Assembly: GCA_963762605.1 (NCBI GenBank)
Contig: CAVXLJ010000019.1
Coordinates: 404,609-468,608 of the forward strand
Reading direction: 5' to 3'
Source: CAVSRC01 sp963762605
GTDB lineage: Bacteria; Pseudomonadota; Alphaproteobacteria; Rhizobiales; Kaistiaceae
Length of the DNA stretch: 64,000 nucleotides
The position numbers and the translations under genes are program-made. Below are positions 26,593-35,325 of the stretch, piece after piece; the first letter of the stretch is position 1, and each line of letters begins with the position of its first letter. Under the pieces are notes generated by a model that did no database searches, was not told where the DNA came from, and saw only the letters and a list, made by a program, of their open reading frames with translations.

Positions 26593-27530
26593 ATGCAGCA
26601 AATCAATATTATTACAGCGTGCGACGAAGCGTTCGCGCAACACAACTGTGTTCTTCTCGCATCAATATTGGCGCATCATCCGCACCACAAATTTGAGTTC
26701 TATACAATTGTACCAAAATCATTCTCCGTCAGCGCAGAAGCGAAAACAAGAGCGAGTCTCCGTCTTCGTGAGAGCGCCCTTCATTTTTGCAGAGTGAACG
26801 ACGATGGTCTGCAGGAACTGCGTGTATACGCGCACGTAACCTTGCCGTCATATTATAGGTTGATTATAGATCAAATTCTGCCACGTGATGTGTCTTTGGC
26901 TATCTATTTGGATTCTGACATAGTCGTCAATGGTGATTTGTCAGAATTATTTAGTTATGACTTGAATGGCTATACAATAGCTGCCGTGCCCGACGCATGG
27001 GTCGATCGCGCTGATCGAATCAAAGAAAAAATAGAGCTCCCCAAAGGGGCTCGCTATTTCAATTCGGGTGTTCTTCTAATAAATCTCGAAACATGGCGTC
27101 AGACGCAATCGGCCTTCGCGCGCTTGAATATTGCAGGTCTAGCCAGAATTCGATAACGTTCGGGGATCAATGCGCACTAAACCACGTCGTGCAAGGTAAT
27201 TTTAAGATTTTGGACAAGAAATGGAACTTTCAAACAGCAAATCTCGAGGCGATCGGACCAAATCAATATTCGAAGCATTCACTTGAAGAACTTAAATTGG
27301 CCCCCATTGTTCATTTTACGACTGCCTCAAAGCCGTGGCAATATATGTGCAGTCACCCGATGAAATCGATATATTACAAGTATTTGCGCCAAACTCAATG
27401 GAAAGGATATGTTGCGGGGGACAAGACCATAGCAAATATGATAAAGAAGAATATCTCATCTATTAGAAATTATGTTCCAATCGCTGCGAACTCGATTTTA
27501 GCGAAACTCAGGCGAACTGCGGAGAATTGA
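26593..27530 (+). CDS. GT8-type glycosyltransferase (frameshifted, AT-rich)
   Basis: The first frame starts MQQINIITACDEAFAQHNCV, has the metal-binding DxD in AIYLDSDIVVNGDLSELF and the GT8 motif YFNSGVLLINLETWR. At about 27100-27106 it shifts to a frame reading DAIGLRALEYC, FGDQCALNHVV, KWNFQ and VHFTTASKPW, again GT8 C-terminal motifs. Joining them needs one added base. GT8 retaining transferases add glucose or galactose in LPS or polysaccharide synthesis. Base composition is far more AT-rich than any neighbour and codon choice differs (many ATA, AAT, TTA), a mark of recent transfer. No other surface-polysaccharide gene is adjacent. Confidence 0.85.
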
Positions 27531-27552
27531 ACACGGGAGGGAAGAACCCGTC

Positions 27553-27722
27553 ATGACCCAGAGCCAATCGCTCGCGGGCACGGGAGTTGGTGAGCAACAT
27601 CCTCCAGCACGTCGTCTGCGCTGCTCTGCAGCGCCCACGTCAGTTCCGGCGAGTTCTACGATTACCTCGACGAAGTCACCGCCGACCCCGACGAGGATGG
27701 CGGTGGCCCGGAGGCGTGGTGA
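27553..27722 (+). pseudogene. Possible small gene with two frame breaks
   Basis: From ATG 27553 (preceded by GGGAGGGAAG) the pieces MTQSQSL, RARELVSNILQHVVCAALQRP and SSGEFYDYLDEVTADPDEDG lie in three consecutive frames, joined by skipping one base near 27573 and one near 27647. It ends GGGPEAW with TGA at 27720-27722, two bases before the stop of the convergent lipoprotein gene. The acidic, helix-prone end looks coding, and the break pattern matches others in the window. I do not recognise a family, and the reconstruction is tentative. Confidence 0.4.
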
Positions 27723-27724
27723 CC

Positions 27725-28234
27725 CTATTCGAACGTCACGCTGTAGGTCGTGTCGGCCTCGGCGCCGGCGGCGATCGCCGCCTTGGCGAGCGCCGCATAG
27801 GCACCGATATCCTCGATGCAGATCGCATCGATGTCGTCGCGCGTGCATTTCGACAGGCCCGGCCCGATGTCGCCGTCCCTGGCCATCGTCTTATAGGCCA
27901 GCGCCACGTTCTGCGCCGTGTCGAGCTTGAGCACGGCATAGAGGCGCATGACATTGCCGTCCTGCTCGCCGCTGGATTCGGCCAGATAGAGATCGTCGCC
28001 GAGAGGCAGGAAACGCATCGTCATGGTGCCGTCGTCGAGGTGGGCGATGTAGGCCTTGCCCTGGCGGGTGAGCGTCGTCTTGTCCTCCGGCGCGTTCTGC
28101 TCGGCGAAGGTGATCGTGGCATAGGGCGCCGCCGCCTGGTCGTCGGTGAACAGCGGCGTGTCGCTGGTGAAGCAGCCGGCGAGCCCGAAAGCCGTCAGCA
28201 GCAGGATGAACAGGATCGCAAATCGGTCTTTCAT
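27725..28234 (-). CDS. Putative lipoprotein
   Basis: A 169-aa protein with a lipoprotein signal peptide (MKDRFAILFILLLTAFGLAGC, lipobox LAGC, lipidated Cys21). The mature part is acidic and has no motif I recognise; strands such as GKAYIAHLDDGTMTMRFLPL and DDLYLAESSGEQDGNVMRLY suggest a beta-rich fold. Two Cys near KCTRDDIDAICIEDI may form a disulfide. ATG 28234 was selected because it begins the signal peptide. Single gene; the 350 bp upstream (28235-28585) carries its promoter region and that of the SEL1 gene but no other gene. Confidence 0.75.
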   Translation of the reverse strand: MKDRFAILFILLLTAFGLAGCFTSDTPLFTDDQAAAPYATITFAEQNAPEDKTTLTRQGKAYIAHLDDGTMTMRFLPLGDDLYLAESSGEQDGNVMRLYAVLKLDTAQNVALAYKTMARDGDIGPGLSKCTRDDIDAICIEDIGAYAALAKAAIAAGAEADTTYSVTFE

Positions 28235-28585
28235 GGTCGTCGCTCCGCATGAAAGGGGTGTGGACAATTATCCACTGTTTACAAGCTTTCCCCCAGATCG
28301 CGGCCCTGTTACGGCGACGATACGCCGAAACCGCAAATCGCCCATGTGGTGAACCGTCGGTTGCCGGCCTCCTAACGGCGGGTAAACCGGCACCCGCCGT
28401 GAAGCCGAAAAGCCAAGCGATTCAAAGGCTCCGGCCGGTCATCGTTAGCGAATTGCTTCGCCACCAGTGGCGTTTTGTTAAGCGCGCTCCTTAACCGGCT
28501 TTTGATCGCTGGCCGCGACACTCGCCCTATCGGCCGAGCAGCGGGGACATGGCTGCCGGCGACAGGGACAAAAAGGGGAAGTGTC

Positions 28586-28855
28586 ATGGCACGTTGGGAC
28601 ATGGGTGGCGCGGAACTCGCGTCGATGGCGGAGGCGAAGCCGAACGCGCAGAATTTCTTCGATCTCGGCATGCTCTATTCGAGTGGCGGCGAGGTCGAGA
28701 CGGACCTGGTGGCGGCGCACAAGTGGTTCAACCTGGCGGCGGCGCGGGGCATTCCTGAGGCGGCGAATTACCGCCAGGAGGTCGCCCGCGAGATGACCGA
28801 GGCGGCGATCGCCGCGGCGCAGCGTGCCGCGCGCGAGTGGCTGCGCGCCCACTGA
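28586..28855 (+). CDS. Small SEL1-like repeat protein
   Basis: An 89-aa protein with one SEL1/TPR-like unit: FFDLGMLYSSGGEVETDLVA followed by AHKWFNLAAARG, then a helical basic tail (QEVAREMTEAAIAAAQRAAR). SEL1 units serve protein-protein contacts; a single unit protein of this size is widespread in Hyphomicrobiales. ATG 28586 is preceded by AAGGGGAAG. There is no signal peptide, so it is probably cytoplasmic. No operon partner. Confidence 0.8.
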   Translation: MARWDMGGAELASMAEAKPNAQNFFDLGMLYSSGGEVETDLVAAHKWFNLAAARGIPEAANYRQEVAREMTEAAIAAAQRAAREWLRAH

Positions 28856-29124
28856 TCGAATTCAGGCTGCCGGCCGGGGGGCCGGCGGAGGCGGGCACAG
28901 GGACGGGGGACCTCAGCCCAGCTTCTCGGGCGGCGCCGGGATCGAGATCCCGCGCCGATCCCGGCTCGACGGATGCCCGGCATCGCCCTTCGCCGGTCTC
29001 GACGCCGGATCGCTCCGCCGGTCGAGAAACGGAATTGGCTCTATCTGGCCAAGGAAGGCTCAAGGCATCGGGTTGGCCCGGTGCCAGTCCGCGTTCAATT
29101 TGCCCATCGCCGGCGGCCTACGCC
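28856..29124. other. Intergenic stretch without a gene
   Basis: GC-rich sequence with several short complementary blocks, such as CCGGCCGGGGGGCCGG near 28871 and GATCGAGATC near 28942. No coding frame with plausible composition was seen. It separates convergent genes and may hold transcript ends. Confidence 0.5.
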
Positions 29125-30921
29125 TCAGTGGTTGTCGCGCGGAATGCCCATCTGCTTGGCGACGTGCTGGTATTTGATCGCCGGCTTGAGCACCATGCCC
29201 TCCGACAATTGGTCGACCATACTGCGCTGGATCTCCTGCCAGGGCGTCTGGCTCTTGGGGAAGGGGAAGCCGCCATGGGCCTCCAGCTCGGTACGGCGCT
29301 TGGCCAGTTCCTCGTCGGAAATCAGGATGTTGGCTTCGCCCGCATTGAGGTCGATGCGCACCCGGTCGCCGGTCTGCACCAGCGCCAGCCCGCCGCCCGC
29401 CGCCGCCTCGGGCGAGGCGTTGAGGATGGAGGGCGAGCCGGACGTGCCCGACTGGCGGCCGTCGCCGATGCAGGGCAGCGAGTGGATGCCGCGTTTGATG
29501 AGCGCGGCCGGCGGCTGCATGTTCACCACCTCGGCGCCGCCGGGGTAGCCGATCGGGCCGGCGCCGCGAATGAACAGCATGCAGTTCTCGTCGATCTGCA
29601 ATTCCGGCTCGTCGATGCGGTGGTGGTAGTCCTCCGGCCCTTCGAAGACGATGGCGCGGCCCTCGAAGGCGTTGGGGTTCTTCGGATCGGAGAGGTAGCG
29701 GTCGCGGAACTCCTTCGAAACCACGCTGGTCTTCATGATCGCCGAATCGAAGAGGTTGCCCTTCAGCACGATGAAACCGGCATCCTCAACCAGCGGATCC
29801 TCGAACGGGCGGATCACGTCATGGTCCTGGCTCTCGTGGCCGCGGCAATTCTCGCCCATGGTCTTGCCATTGGCGGTGATCGCAGCCTCGTGGATGAGGC
29901 CCTGCTTCATCAGCTCGTTGACGACGGCGGGAACGCCGCCGGCGCGGTGGAATTCCTCGCCGAGATACTTGCCGGCCGGCTGAAGGTTGACCAGCAGCGG
30001 AACCTTGTGGCCGACCGCCTCCCAGTCGTCGACGTCGAGCGCGACGCCGACGTGGCGGGCGATGGCGTTGATGTGGATGGGCGCATTGGTGGAACCGCCG
30101 ATGGCCGAATTGACCCGGATGGTGTTCTCGAAGGCCTCGCGGGTGAGGATGTCGGAGGGCTTCAGGTCCTCCCAGACCATCTCGACGGCGCGCAGTCCCG
30201 TCTCGTAGGCGATCTGCCCGCGCTCGCGGTAGGGAGCGGGGATGGCAGCACAGCCGGGCAGGCTCATGCCCAGCGCTTCGGCGAGCGAATTCATGGTCGT
30301 CGCCGTGCCCATGGTATTGCAGTGCCCGATCGAAGGCGCCGAGGCGGCAACGATCTCGATGAACTCATCGTAGTCGATCTCACCGGCGGCGAGGCGGTCG
30401 CGCGAATCCCACACGGTGGTGCCGGAGCCGGCGCGCTCGCCCTTCCACCAGCCGTTCAGCATCGGACCGCCGGACAGCACGATCGCCGGAATGTCGACAG
30501 TGGCGGCCGCCATGATGCAGGCGGGCGTGGTCTTGTCGCAGCCAGTGGTCAGCACCACGCCGTCGAGCGGGTAGCCGTAGAGCAGCTCAACCAGGCCGAG
30601 ATAGGCGAGGTTGCGGTCAAGTGCCGCAGTCGGGCGCTTGCCGGTCTCCTGGATCGGGTGGACCGGAAATTCCAGCGCCAGCCCGCCGGCGGCATGGATG
30701 CCGTCGCGCACCCGCTTGGCGAGCTCCAGATGGTGCCGGTTGCACGGAGACAGGTCCGATCCGGTCTGCGCGATGCCGATGATCGGCTTGCCGGACTGCA
30801 ATTCCGCGCGCGTCAGGCCGAAATTGAGGTACCGCTCCAGGTAGAGCGCTGTCATTCCTGGATTTTCAGGGTTGTCGAACCAGGCTTTGGAGCGCAATTG
30901 CGACTTGTCTATTCTTGCCAT
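29125..30921 (-). CDS. IlvD/Edd-family sugar-acid dehydratase (D-xylonate/L-arabinonate type)
   Basis: A 598-aa Fe-S dehydratase. From memory it is strongly similar along its length to Caulobacter xylonate dehydratase XylD: WFDNP...MTALYLERYLNFG, GKPIIGIAQTGSDLSPCN, VVLTTGCDKTTPACIMAA, GHCNTMGTATTMN and GDGRQSGTSGSPSILNASPE. Cluster-ligand Cys lie in SPCNR, TGCDK and GHCNT. It converts an aldonic acid to its 2-keto-3-deoxy acid. The neighbouring divergent FadR-type regulator, AraD1-type protein and aldehyde dehydrogenase fit a non-phosphorylative pentose-acid route to 2-oxoglutarate. The exact sugar acid cannot be told apart by sequence. Confidence 0.9.
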   Translation of the reverse strand: MARIDKSQLRSKAWFDNPENPGMTALYLERYLNFGLTRAELQSGKPIIGIAQTGSDLSPCNRHHLELAKRVRDGIHAAGGLALEFPVHPIQETGKRPTAALDRNLAYLGLVELLYGYPLDGVVLTTGCDKTTPACIMAAATVDIPAIVLSGGPMLNGWWKGERAGSGTTVWDSRDRLAAGEIDYDEFIEIVAASAPSIGHCNTMGTATTMNSLAEALGMSLPGCAAIPAPYRERGQIAYETGLRAVEMVWEDLKPSDILTREAFENTIRVNSAIGGSTNAPIHINAIARHVGVALDVDDWEAVGHKVPLLVNLQPAGKYLGEEFHRAGGVPAVVNELMKQGLIHEAAITANGKTMGENCRGHESQDHDVIRPFEDPLVEDAGFIVLKGNLFDSAIMKTSVVSKEFRDRYLSDPKNPNAFEGRAIVFEGPEDYHHRIDEPELQIDENCMLFIRGAGPIGYPGGAEVVNMQPPAALIKRGIHSLPCIGDGRQSGTSGSPSILNASPEAAAGGGLALVQTGDRVRIDLNAGEANILISDEELAKRRTELEAHGGFPFPKSQTPWQEIQRSMVDQLSEGMVLKPAIKYQHVAKQMGIPRDNH

Positions 30922-31187
30922 CGATTGTCTTCCGTCATGGGTCAGTGCGCATCAGGCCAGGGCCGGCCCGACCTTCCGACCTCTGTTGCGGCGCGGGTGT
31001 TGAAGCGTTCCGGCGGTTTGGTCGCCCGCGTCGACACGGCGTCCTAGCGCCCATTTTATATGATGAATACCTCTCGGCTGTGACCGAGAAATGGCACAAT
31101 GGTGGCGAAAATCAGCCGTTCTTGCCATCCCTGTTTAACGCCGGAAAGATACTATGATACACGTTTTCATGCCCAAAGGAACGCCGC
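30922..31187. promoter_or_regulatory. Divergent control region of the sugar-acid cluster
   Basis: The only gap between the dehydratase gene and the divergent regulator. It becomes AT-rich from 31050 on. Two related sites, TTATATGATGAATAC (near 31057) and GATACTATGATACACG (31148-31163, with GATAC repeated 8 bp apart), could be bound by the FadR-type regulator. This is inference. Confidence 0.35.
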
Positions 31188-31970
31188 ATGCCAGAAGGGG
31201 TCACCGTGCGCAGCCCGCAACCCAGTCGGCCCGTCGTCCAGCGCCAGCCAAGGCTTTCGGAGATGGTCGCCGGAACCATCGGCAAACGAATCGTCACCGG
31301 TCAATACAAGCCCGGTGACACGCTGCCAACCGAGCCCGCAGTGCAGGCCGAGTTCGGCGTTTCCCGAACGGCCGTGCGCGAGGCGATTCGGCTGTTGTCG
31401 GCCAAGGGGTTGACGGCTTCGCGTCCCAAGATCGGCACCCGGGTGCGCCCCCCCGGTGACTGGAACATGTTCGACGCGGACGTGCTGCGCTGGCAGGTCG
31501 AACACGGCCCCAGCGACGATTTCGTCCACGCCCTCTTCGAGATGCGTGAGATCATCGAGCCTTCGGCGGCGTCTCTGGCGGCCGAGCGGGCGACCGCCGA
31601 CGACATCACCGCGCTTGGCGTCGCAATGGAGGGCATCGAGAATCAGCCGCGCGGCGGTGCCGAACAGATCGCGGCCGACATTGATTTCCACATGACGATC
31701 CTCACATCGTCACGCAACCCGATCCTCATCTCGGTCGGCGCCATGATCAACTCGGCGCTGGAACTCAGCTTCACCATCGGCTGGCAGACGGTGATGGCGG
31801 CAGATTCGGTGTTGCAGCATCGGGCCGTCTACGAAATGATCGCCGCCCGCGACGCCGAGGGCGCCTTCTACGGGATGCGCCGGCTCTTGAGGAACTCCAA
31901 AGGCAACGTGCTCGATGCCCTGAGGGCGTCGCGCGAGCGACAGGATCCGGTTGAAGGCCGCCCGCCGTAA
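31188..31970 (+). CDS. FadR-subfamily GntR transcriptional regulator
   Basis: A 260-aa regulator with an N-terminal GntR winged helix (VAGTIGKRIVTGQYKPGDTL, EFGVSRTAVREAIRLLSAKG) and an all-helical FadR-type ligand domain (FEMREIIEPSAASLAAERAT, IDFHMTILTSSRNPILI, HRAVYEMIAARDAEGAF) with His residues placed for metal and acid-ligand binding. Such proteins respond to sugar acids or other carboxylates. Divergent from the dehydratase and followed 28 bp later by the AraD1-type gene, it is the likely repressor of the cluster. Confidence 0.92.
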   Translation: MPEGVTVRSPQPSRPVVQRQPRLSEMVAGTIGKRIVTGQYKPGDTLPTEPAVQAEFGVSRTAVREAIRLLSAKGLTASRPKIGTRVRPPGDWNMFDADVLRWQVEHGPSDDFVHALFEMREIIEPSAASLAAERATADDITALGVAMEGIENQPRGGAEQIAADIDFHMTILTSSRNPILISVGAMINSALELSFTIGWQTVMAADSVLQHRAVYEMIAARDAEGAFYGMRRLLRNSKGNVLDALRASRERQDPVEGRPP

Positions 31971-31998
31971 CGTGCAAGGGCGAATTCAGGAATAGTCC

Positions 31999-32991
31999 AT
32001 GCGTTTGATGCAGGTGCGCGACGGCAGGGTCCGCCGCATTGTCGCAACCGATCGCGGCAAGTCTTGGATCGTCGGGGGCCGCCACCATACGGTCCTCGAT
32101 CTGGCCAGGGCGGCGATCGCCCGGCGGACGACCATCGCCAGACTGGTGAAGGCGCTGGGCAGTCGCGGCCCCGCCGATCCGGCGGCCTATCTGGCCAAAG
32201 GCCGCGTCCTGCCGCCGGTCGACCATCCCGATCCGGCGCATCTGCTGGTCACCGGCACCGGCTTGAGCCATCTCGGCTCGGCAGCCACCCGCGATGCCAT
32301 GCATGCCAAGGCGACGACCGACGACGCGGCAACGCTGACCGATTCCATGAAGATGTTCCGCATGGGGCTGGAAGGTGGCAAGCCGGCCAAGGGCGAGACG
32401 GGTGTCCAGCCGGAATGGTTTTACAAGGGCGATGGCAGCTTCGTGGCGGCGCCCGGCAAGCCGCTCATCGCGCCGGCCTTCGCCGAGGATGCCGGCGAGG
32501 AGCCGGAGATCGCCGGCGTCTACCTCGTCGGACGGGACGGGCAGCCGTGGCGGATCGGCTTCGCGCTCATCAACGAATTCTCCGATCACGTCATGGAGCG
32601 GCAGAACTACCTCTATCTCGCCCATTCAAAATTGCGGCCATGCTCGTTCGGGCCCGAGCTTCTGCTCGGCGACCTGCCGGACGACATTCGGGGCATCTCG
32701 CGCATCCGCCGCGGCGATACCGTGATCTTCGAGGAGCCATTCCTCACCGGCGAGGCGAACATGTCGCATTCCATCGCCAATCTCGAAGCCCATCATTTCA
32801 AATATCCGCATTTCCGCCGGCCGGGCGACGTCCACGTCCATTGCTTCGGAACGGCGACGCTGTCGTTCGCGGCCGGGATTCGCACGCAGGAAGGGGACGT
32901 GTTCGAGATATCGGCGGCTGAGTTTGGCCTGCCTCTTGCCAATCCGCTTGCCATCGGCAAAGAGGAAACCACAAGGATCCGCCGCCTCTGA
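31999..32991 (+). CDS. AraD1-type fumarylacetoacetase-superfamily protein
   Basis: A 330-aa FAH-superfamily protein. Typical elements are LLVTGTGLSHLGSAATRDAM, EPEIAGVYLVGRDGQPWRIG, FSDHVMERQNYLYLAHSKLR and EANMSHSIANLEAHHFKYP, with a C-terminal HVHCFGTATLSFAAGI. The acidic metal ligands of the FAH fold are expected around the EPEIAGVYL and FSDHVMER segments. Family members dehydrate or hydrolyse 2-keto-3-deoxy sugar acids. Lying between the regulator and an aldehyde dehydrogenase, it probably acts on the product of the dehydratase at 29125. Name by family only. Confidence 0.85.
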   Translation: MRLMQVRDGRVRRIVATDRGKSWIVGGRHHTVLDLARAAIARRTTIARLVKALGSRGPADPAAYLAKGRVLPPVDHPDPAHLLVTGTGLSHLGSAATRDAMHAKATTDDAATLTDSMKMFRMGLEGGKPAKGETGVQPEWFYKGDGSFVAAPGKPLIAPAFAEDAGEEPEIAGVYLVGRDGQPWRIGFALINEFSDHVMERQNYLYLAHSKLRPCSFGPELLLGDLPDDIRGISRIRRGDTVIFEEPFLTGEANMSHSIANLEAHHFKYPHFRRPGDVHVHCFGTATLSFAAGIRTQEGDVFEISAAEFGLPLANPLAIGKEETTRIRRL

Positions 32992-33036
32992 GCGCCTCGC
33001 GCCGAACGCGACATCACGCCAAAGAAGAACCGAGGG

Positions 33037-34485
33037 ATGCCAGCCGTCATGGACGATCTGCACCGCAACTATATCGATGGGGACTGGGTCGATGGCGAGG
33101 CAATCGCCGACATCAATCCGTCCGACACCGACGAGATCGTCGGCCATTACGCCCGCGGCAGCGCGGCGGACGCCAGGCGCGCCATCGCCGCGGCCAAGGA
33201 GGCGTTCCCGGCATGGTCGCGCTCGGGCATCCAGCAGCGCCACGACATCCTCAAGGCAGCCGGCGACGAGATCCTGCGCCGCCGCGAGGAGCTCGGCAGC
33301 CTGCTCGCCCGCGAGGAGGGCAAGACGCTGGCCGAGGGCATCGGCGAGACGGTGAGGGCAGGGCAGATCTTCGATTTCTTTGCCGGCGAAGCATTGCGCC
33401 TGTCAGGCGAAGTGGTGCCCAGCGTCAGGCCGGGGCTCGAAGTGTCAATGACCCGTGAGCCGGTCGGCGTGGTCGGCATCATCACGCCGTGGAACTTCCC
33501 GATCGCGATTCCGGCGTGGAAGATCGCCCCGGCGCTCTGTCACGGCAATACGGTGGTGTTCAAGCCGGCCGATCTGGTGCCGGGCTCGGCCTGGGCGATC
33601 GTCGATATCCTGGCGCGCGCCGGCCTGCCCAAGGGCGTGCTCAACCTGGTCATGGGCAAGGGCTCGGTGGTCGGCGATGCCATCATCAATTCGCCCGACG
33701 TCAACGCCATGACCTTCACCGGCTCGGTCAATACCGGCCGCAAGGTGGCCGACGCCTCGGTCAAGCTGATGCGCAAGTTCCAGCTCGAGATGGGCGGCAA
33801 GAACCCGCTGGTCGTTCTCGACGACGCCGATCTCGCGGTCGCCGTCGAGGCGGCGACCAACGGCTCCTACTTCTCGACCGGGCAGCGCTGCACGGCCTCG
33901 TCGCGGCTGGTGGTCACCGCCGGCATCTACCACAAGTTTGTGGAAGCGCTCACCGAGCGGCTGAAGAGCCTCAAGGTGGACAATGCCTGCAAGGAAGGGA
34001 CGCATATCGGTCCGGTGGTCGATGCGAGCCAGCTCAAGCAGGACGAGGACTACATCCGGATCGGCCGCAAGGAAGGCGGCAAGCTGCACTGGGGTGGCGA
34101 GCGGCTCAACCGCGAGACACCCGGCTACTACCTGCAGCCTGCCCTGTTCGTCGATACCGATCCCAAGATGACGATCAACCGGGAGGAAATCTTCGGGCCG
34201 GTGGCAAGCGTCATCCGGGTCAAGGATTATGACGAGGCGCTCAGCGTTGCCAACGACACGCCCTATGGGCTGACCTCCGGCATCTGCACGACCAGCCTGA
34301 AATACGCCAGCCACTTCAAGCGGAATTCCGAGGCCGGCATGGTGATGGTCAACCTGCCGACAGCAGGCGTCGACTATCACGTCGCCTTCGGTGGCCGGAA
34401 GGGATCGAGCTACGGCCCGCGCGAGCAGGGCCGCTACGCGGCCGAGTTCTTCACCACGGTCAAGACCGCCTACATGATGCCGTGA
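33037..34485 (+). CDS. Aldehyde dehydrogenase (2-oxoglutarate semialdehyde type likely)
   Basis: A 482-aa NAD(P)-dependent aldehyde dehydrogenase with the cofactor segment GIITPWNFPIAIPAWK, general base Glu in LEMGGKNPLVVL and nucleophile Cys in STGQRCTASSRLVV. The family start MDDLHRNYIDGDWVDG suggests the second ATG (33049) as an alternative start, leaving a 478-aa protein; neither ATG has an ideally spaced ribosome site. Position in a sugar-acid cluster points to oxidation of 2-oxoglutarate semialdehyde, the last step of the Weimberg-type route. Its end is 24 bp before the stop of the convergent BA14K-like gene as corrected. Confidence 0.9.
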   Translation: MPAVMDDLHRNYIDGDWVDGEAIADINPSDTDEIVGHYARGSAADARRAIAAAKEAFPAWSRSGIQQRHDILKAAGDEILRRREELGSLLAREEGKTLAEGIGETVRAGQIFDFFAGEALRLSGEVVPSVRPGLEVSMTREPVGVVGIITPWNFPIAIPAWKIAPALCHGNTVVFKPADLVPGSAWAIVDILARAGLPKGVLNLVMGKGSVVGDAIINSPDVNAMTFTGSVNTGRKVADASVKLMRKFQLEMGGKNPLVVLDDADLAVAVEAATNGSYFSTGQRCTASSRLVVTAGIYHKFVEALTERLKSLKVDNACKEGTHIGPVVDASQLKQDEDYIRIGRKEGGKLHWGGERLNRETPGYYLQPALFVDTDPKMTINREEIFGPVASVIRVKDYDEALSVANDTPYGLTSGICTTSLKYASHFKRNSEAGMVMVNLPTAGVDYHVAFGGRKGSSYGPREQGRYAAEFFTTVKTAYMMP

Positions 34486-34509
34486 GGCGTCTGCCGGCCG
34501 GCCCTGAGC

Positions 34510-35083
34510 CTACCGGCAGAACACCCGCTTGTTCGGCGCCGTGCGGCAGGATGGTGCCGTCCTTCTCGTTGAAGGAATTGGGGAAATACTTCTTGCACGC
34601 GGCCAGCCATTCGGGCGTCCAGGGCTGTTTGCCGCCCGTGTAGGAGCGTGCCGTCGGGCCGTTGTCCGCCGTCATGGTTGCTGGCTTGGCAGGAGCGGCA
34701 GGAGCGAGGGGGGCGGTACCGGGGGCGCCGGCCGGCGCCGCTGCGGCCTGGTCGGTGGCCGGGCCTGCGGATTTGTCGCTCGGCGCTGCCGCGGAACTGG
34801 TGACCGGCTCAAGCGGCCCGCCCTGGCCGGCGGTATCGACCGACGTGCCGTAATAGGCGGACGTCGCAGGCATTTCCGGCTCCTGATCCATGTTCAGGCA
34901 GCGGTAGTAGGCTTCGTCCTGGATCTTCGGCTCCGCCCCCGGCTTCTCGCCGGCGGCTTGTGTGAACTGATTGGCGTATTCGCGCGCGTAAAGCGCGCAA
35001 TAGGCAGGTGGGGCCGCCAGTGCCGCCCCGGTGCCCGCCGCCAAGACGGCCAGTCCGGCGAGCGGTGCAATCAATGATTTCAT
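34510..35083 (-). CDS. BA14K-like exported protein (C-terminal frameshift)
   Basis: About 190 aa. A signal peptide (IAPLAGLAVLAAGTGAALAA) is followed by a Cys-containing segment (YCALYAREYANQ), an 80-residue Ala/Pro-rich linker and a C-terminal WTPEWLAACKKYFPNSFNEK. In the uncorrected frame the protein ends oddly and overlaps the aldehyde dehydrogenase gene. Removing one G near 34540 gives the ending APNKRVFCR with a stop at 34510, which fits the C...Y(R)SF...GT...C pattern of BA14K-type proteins. BA14K was described as a Brucella immunoreactive lectin-like protein; a role in the envelope is inferred. Confidence 0.65.
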
Positions 35084-35235
35084 GGATTCCGGTTCCCTCC
35101 CGGTCGCTTATGGTCCTGCGTCTGTCTTGGCGCAATTGTGATGCCCGCGAAATCGTGGCCGCCGTATGCCCCGCGCCACCGCGACAGTCTCCCGCCGATC
35201 TTTGGTGACAAGACGGTGGCGTGATGGCGGGAAGT

Positions 35236-35254
35236 GGGCAATTGCCGATTGCCC
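35236..35254. repeat. GGGCAAT/ATTGCCC palindrome
   Basis: GGGCAAT TGCCG ATTGCCC, 7-bp arms with a 5-base loop. Resembles the larger palindrome at 13286-13370 and lies in the leader of the amidohydrolase gene, which argues against a start upstream of it. Confidence 0.5.
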
Positions 35255-35325
35255 GGAGATTCTTTTTGCGCGATGACGACGGCTCTGCCGGAAAGCGCCG
35301 CAAGACGGCGCGCGGGGAGGGGATC

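Noticed and set aside
28837..31047. 736-aa plus-strand open frame
   Set aside because: Antisense to the sugar-acid dehydratase, whose motifs are unambiguous.
35221..35325. N-terminal extension of the amidohydrolase from GTG/ATG at 35221
   Set aside because: The extension runs through a palindromic repeat and lacks homology; TTG 35326 has a good ribosome site and matches the family start.
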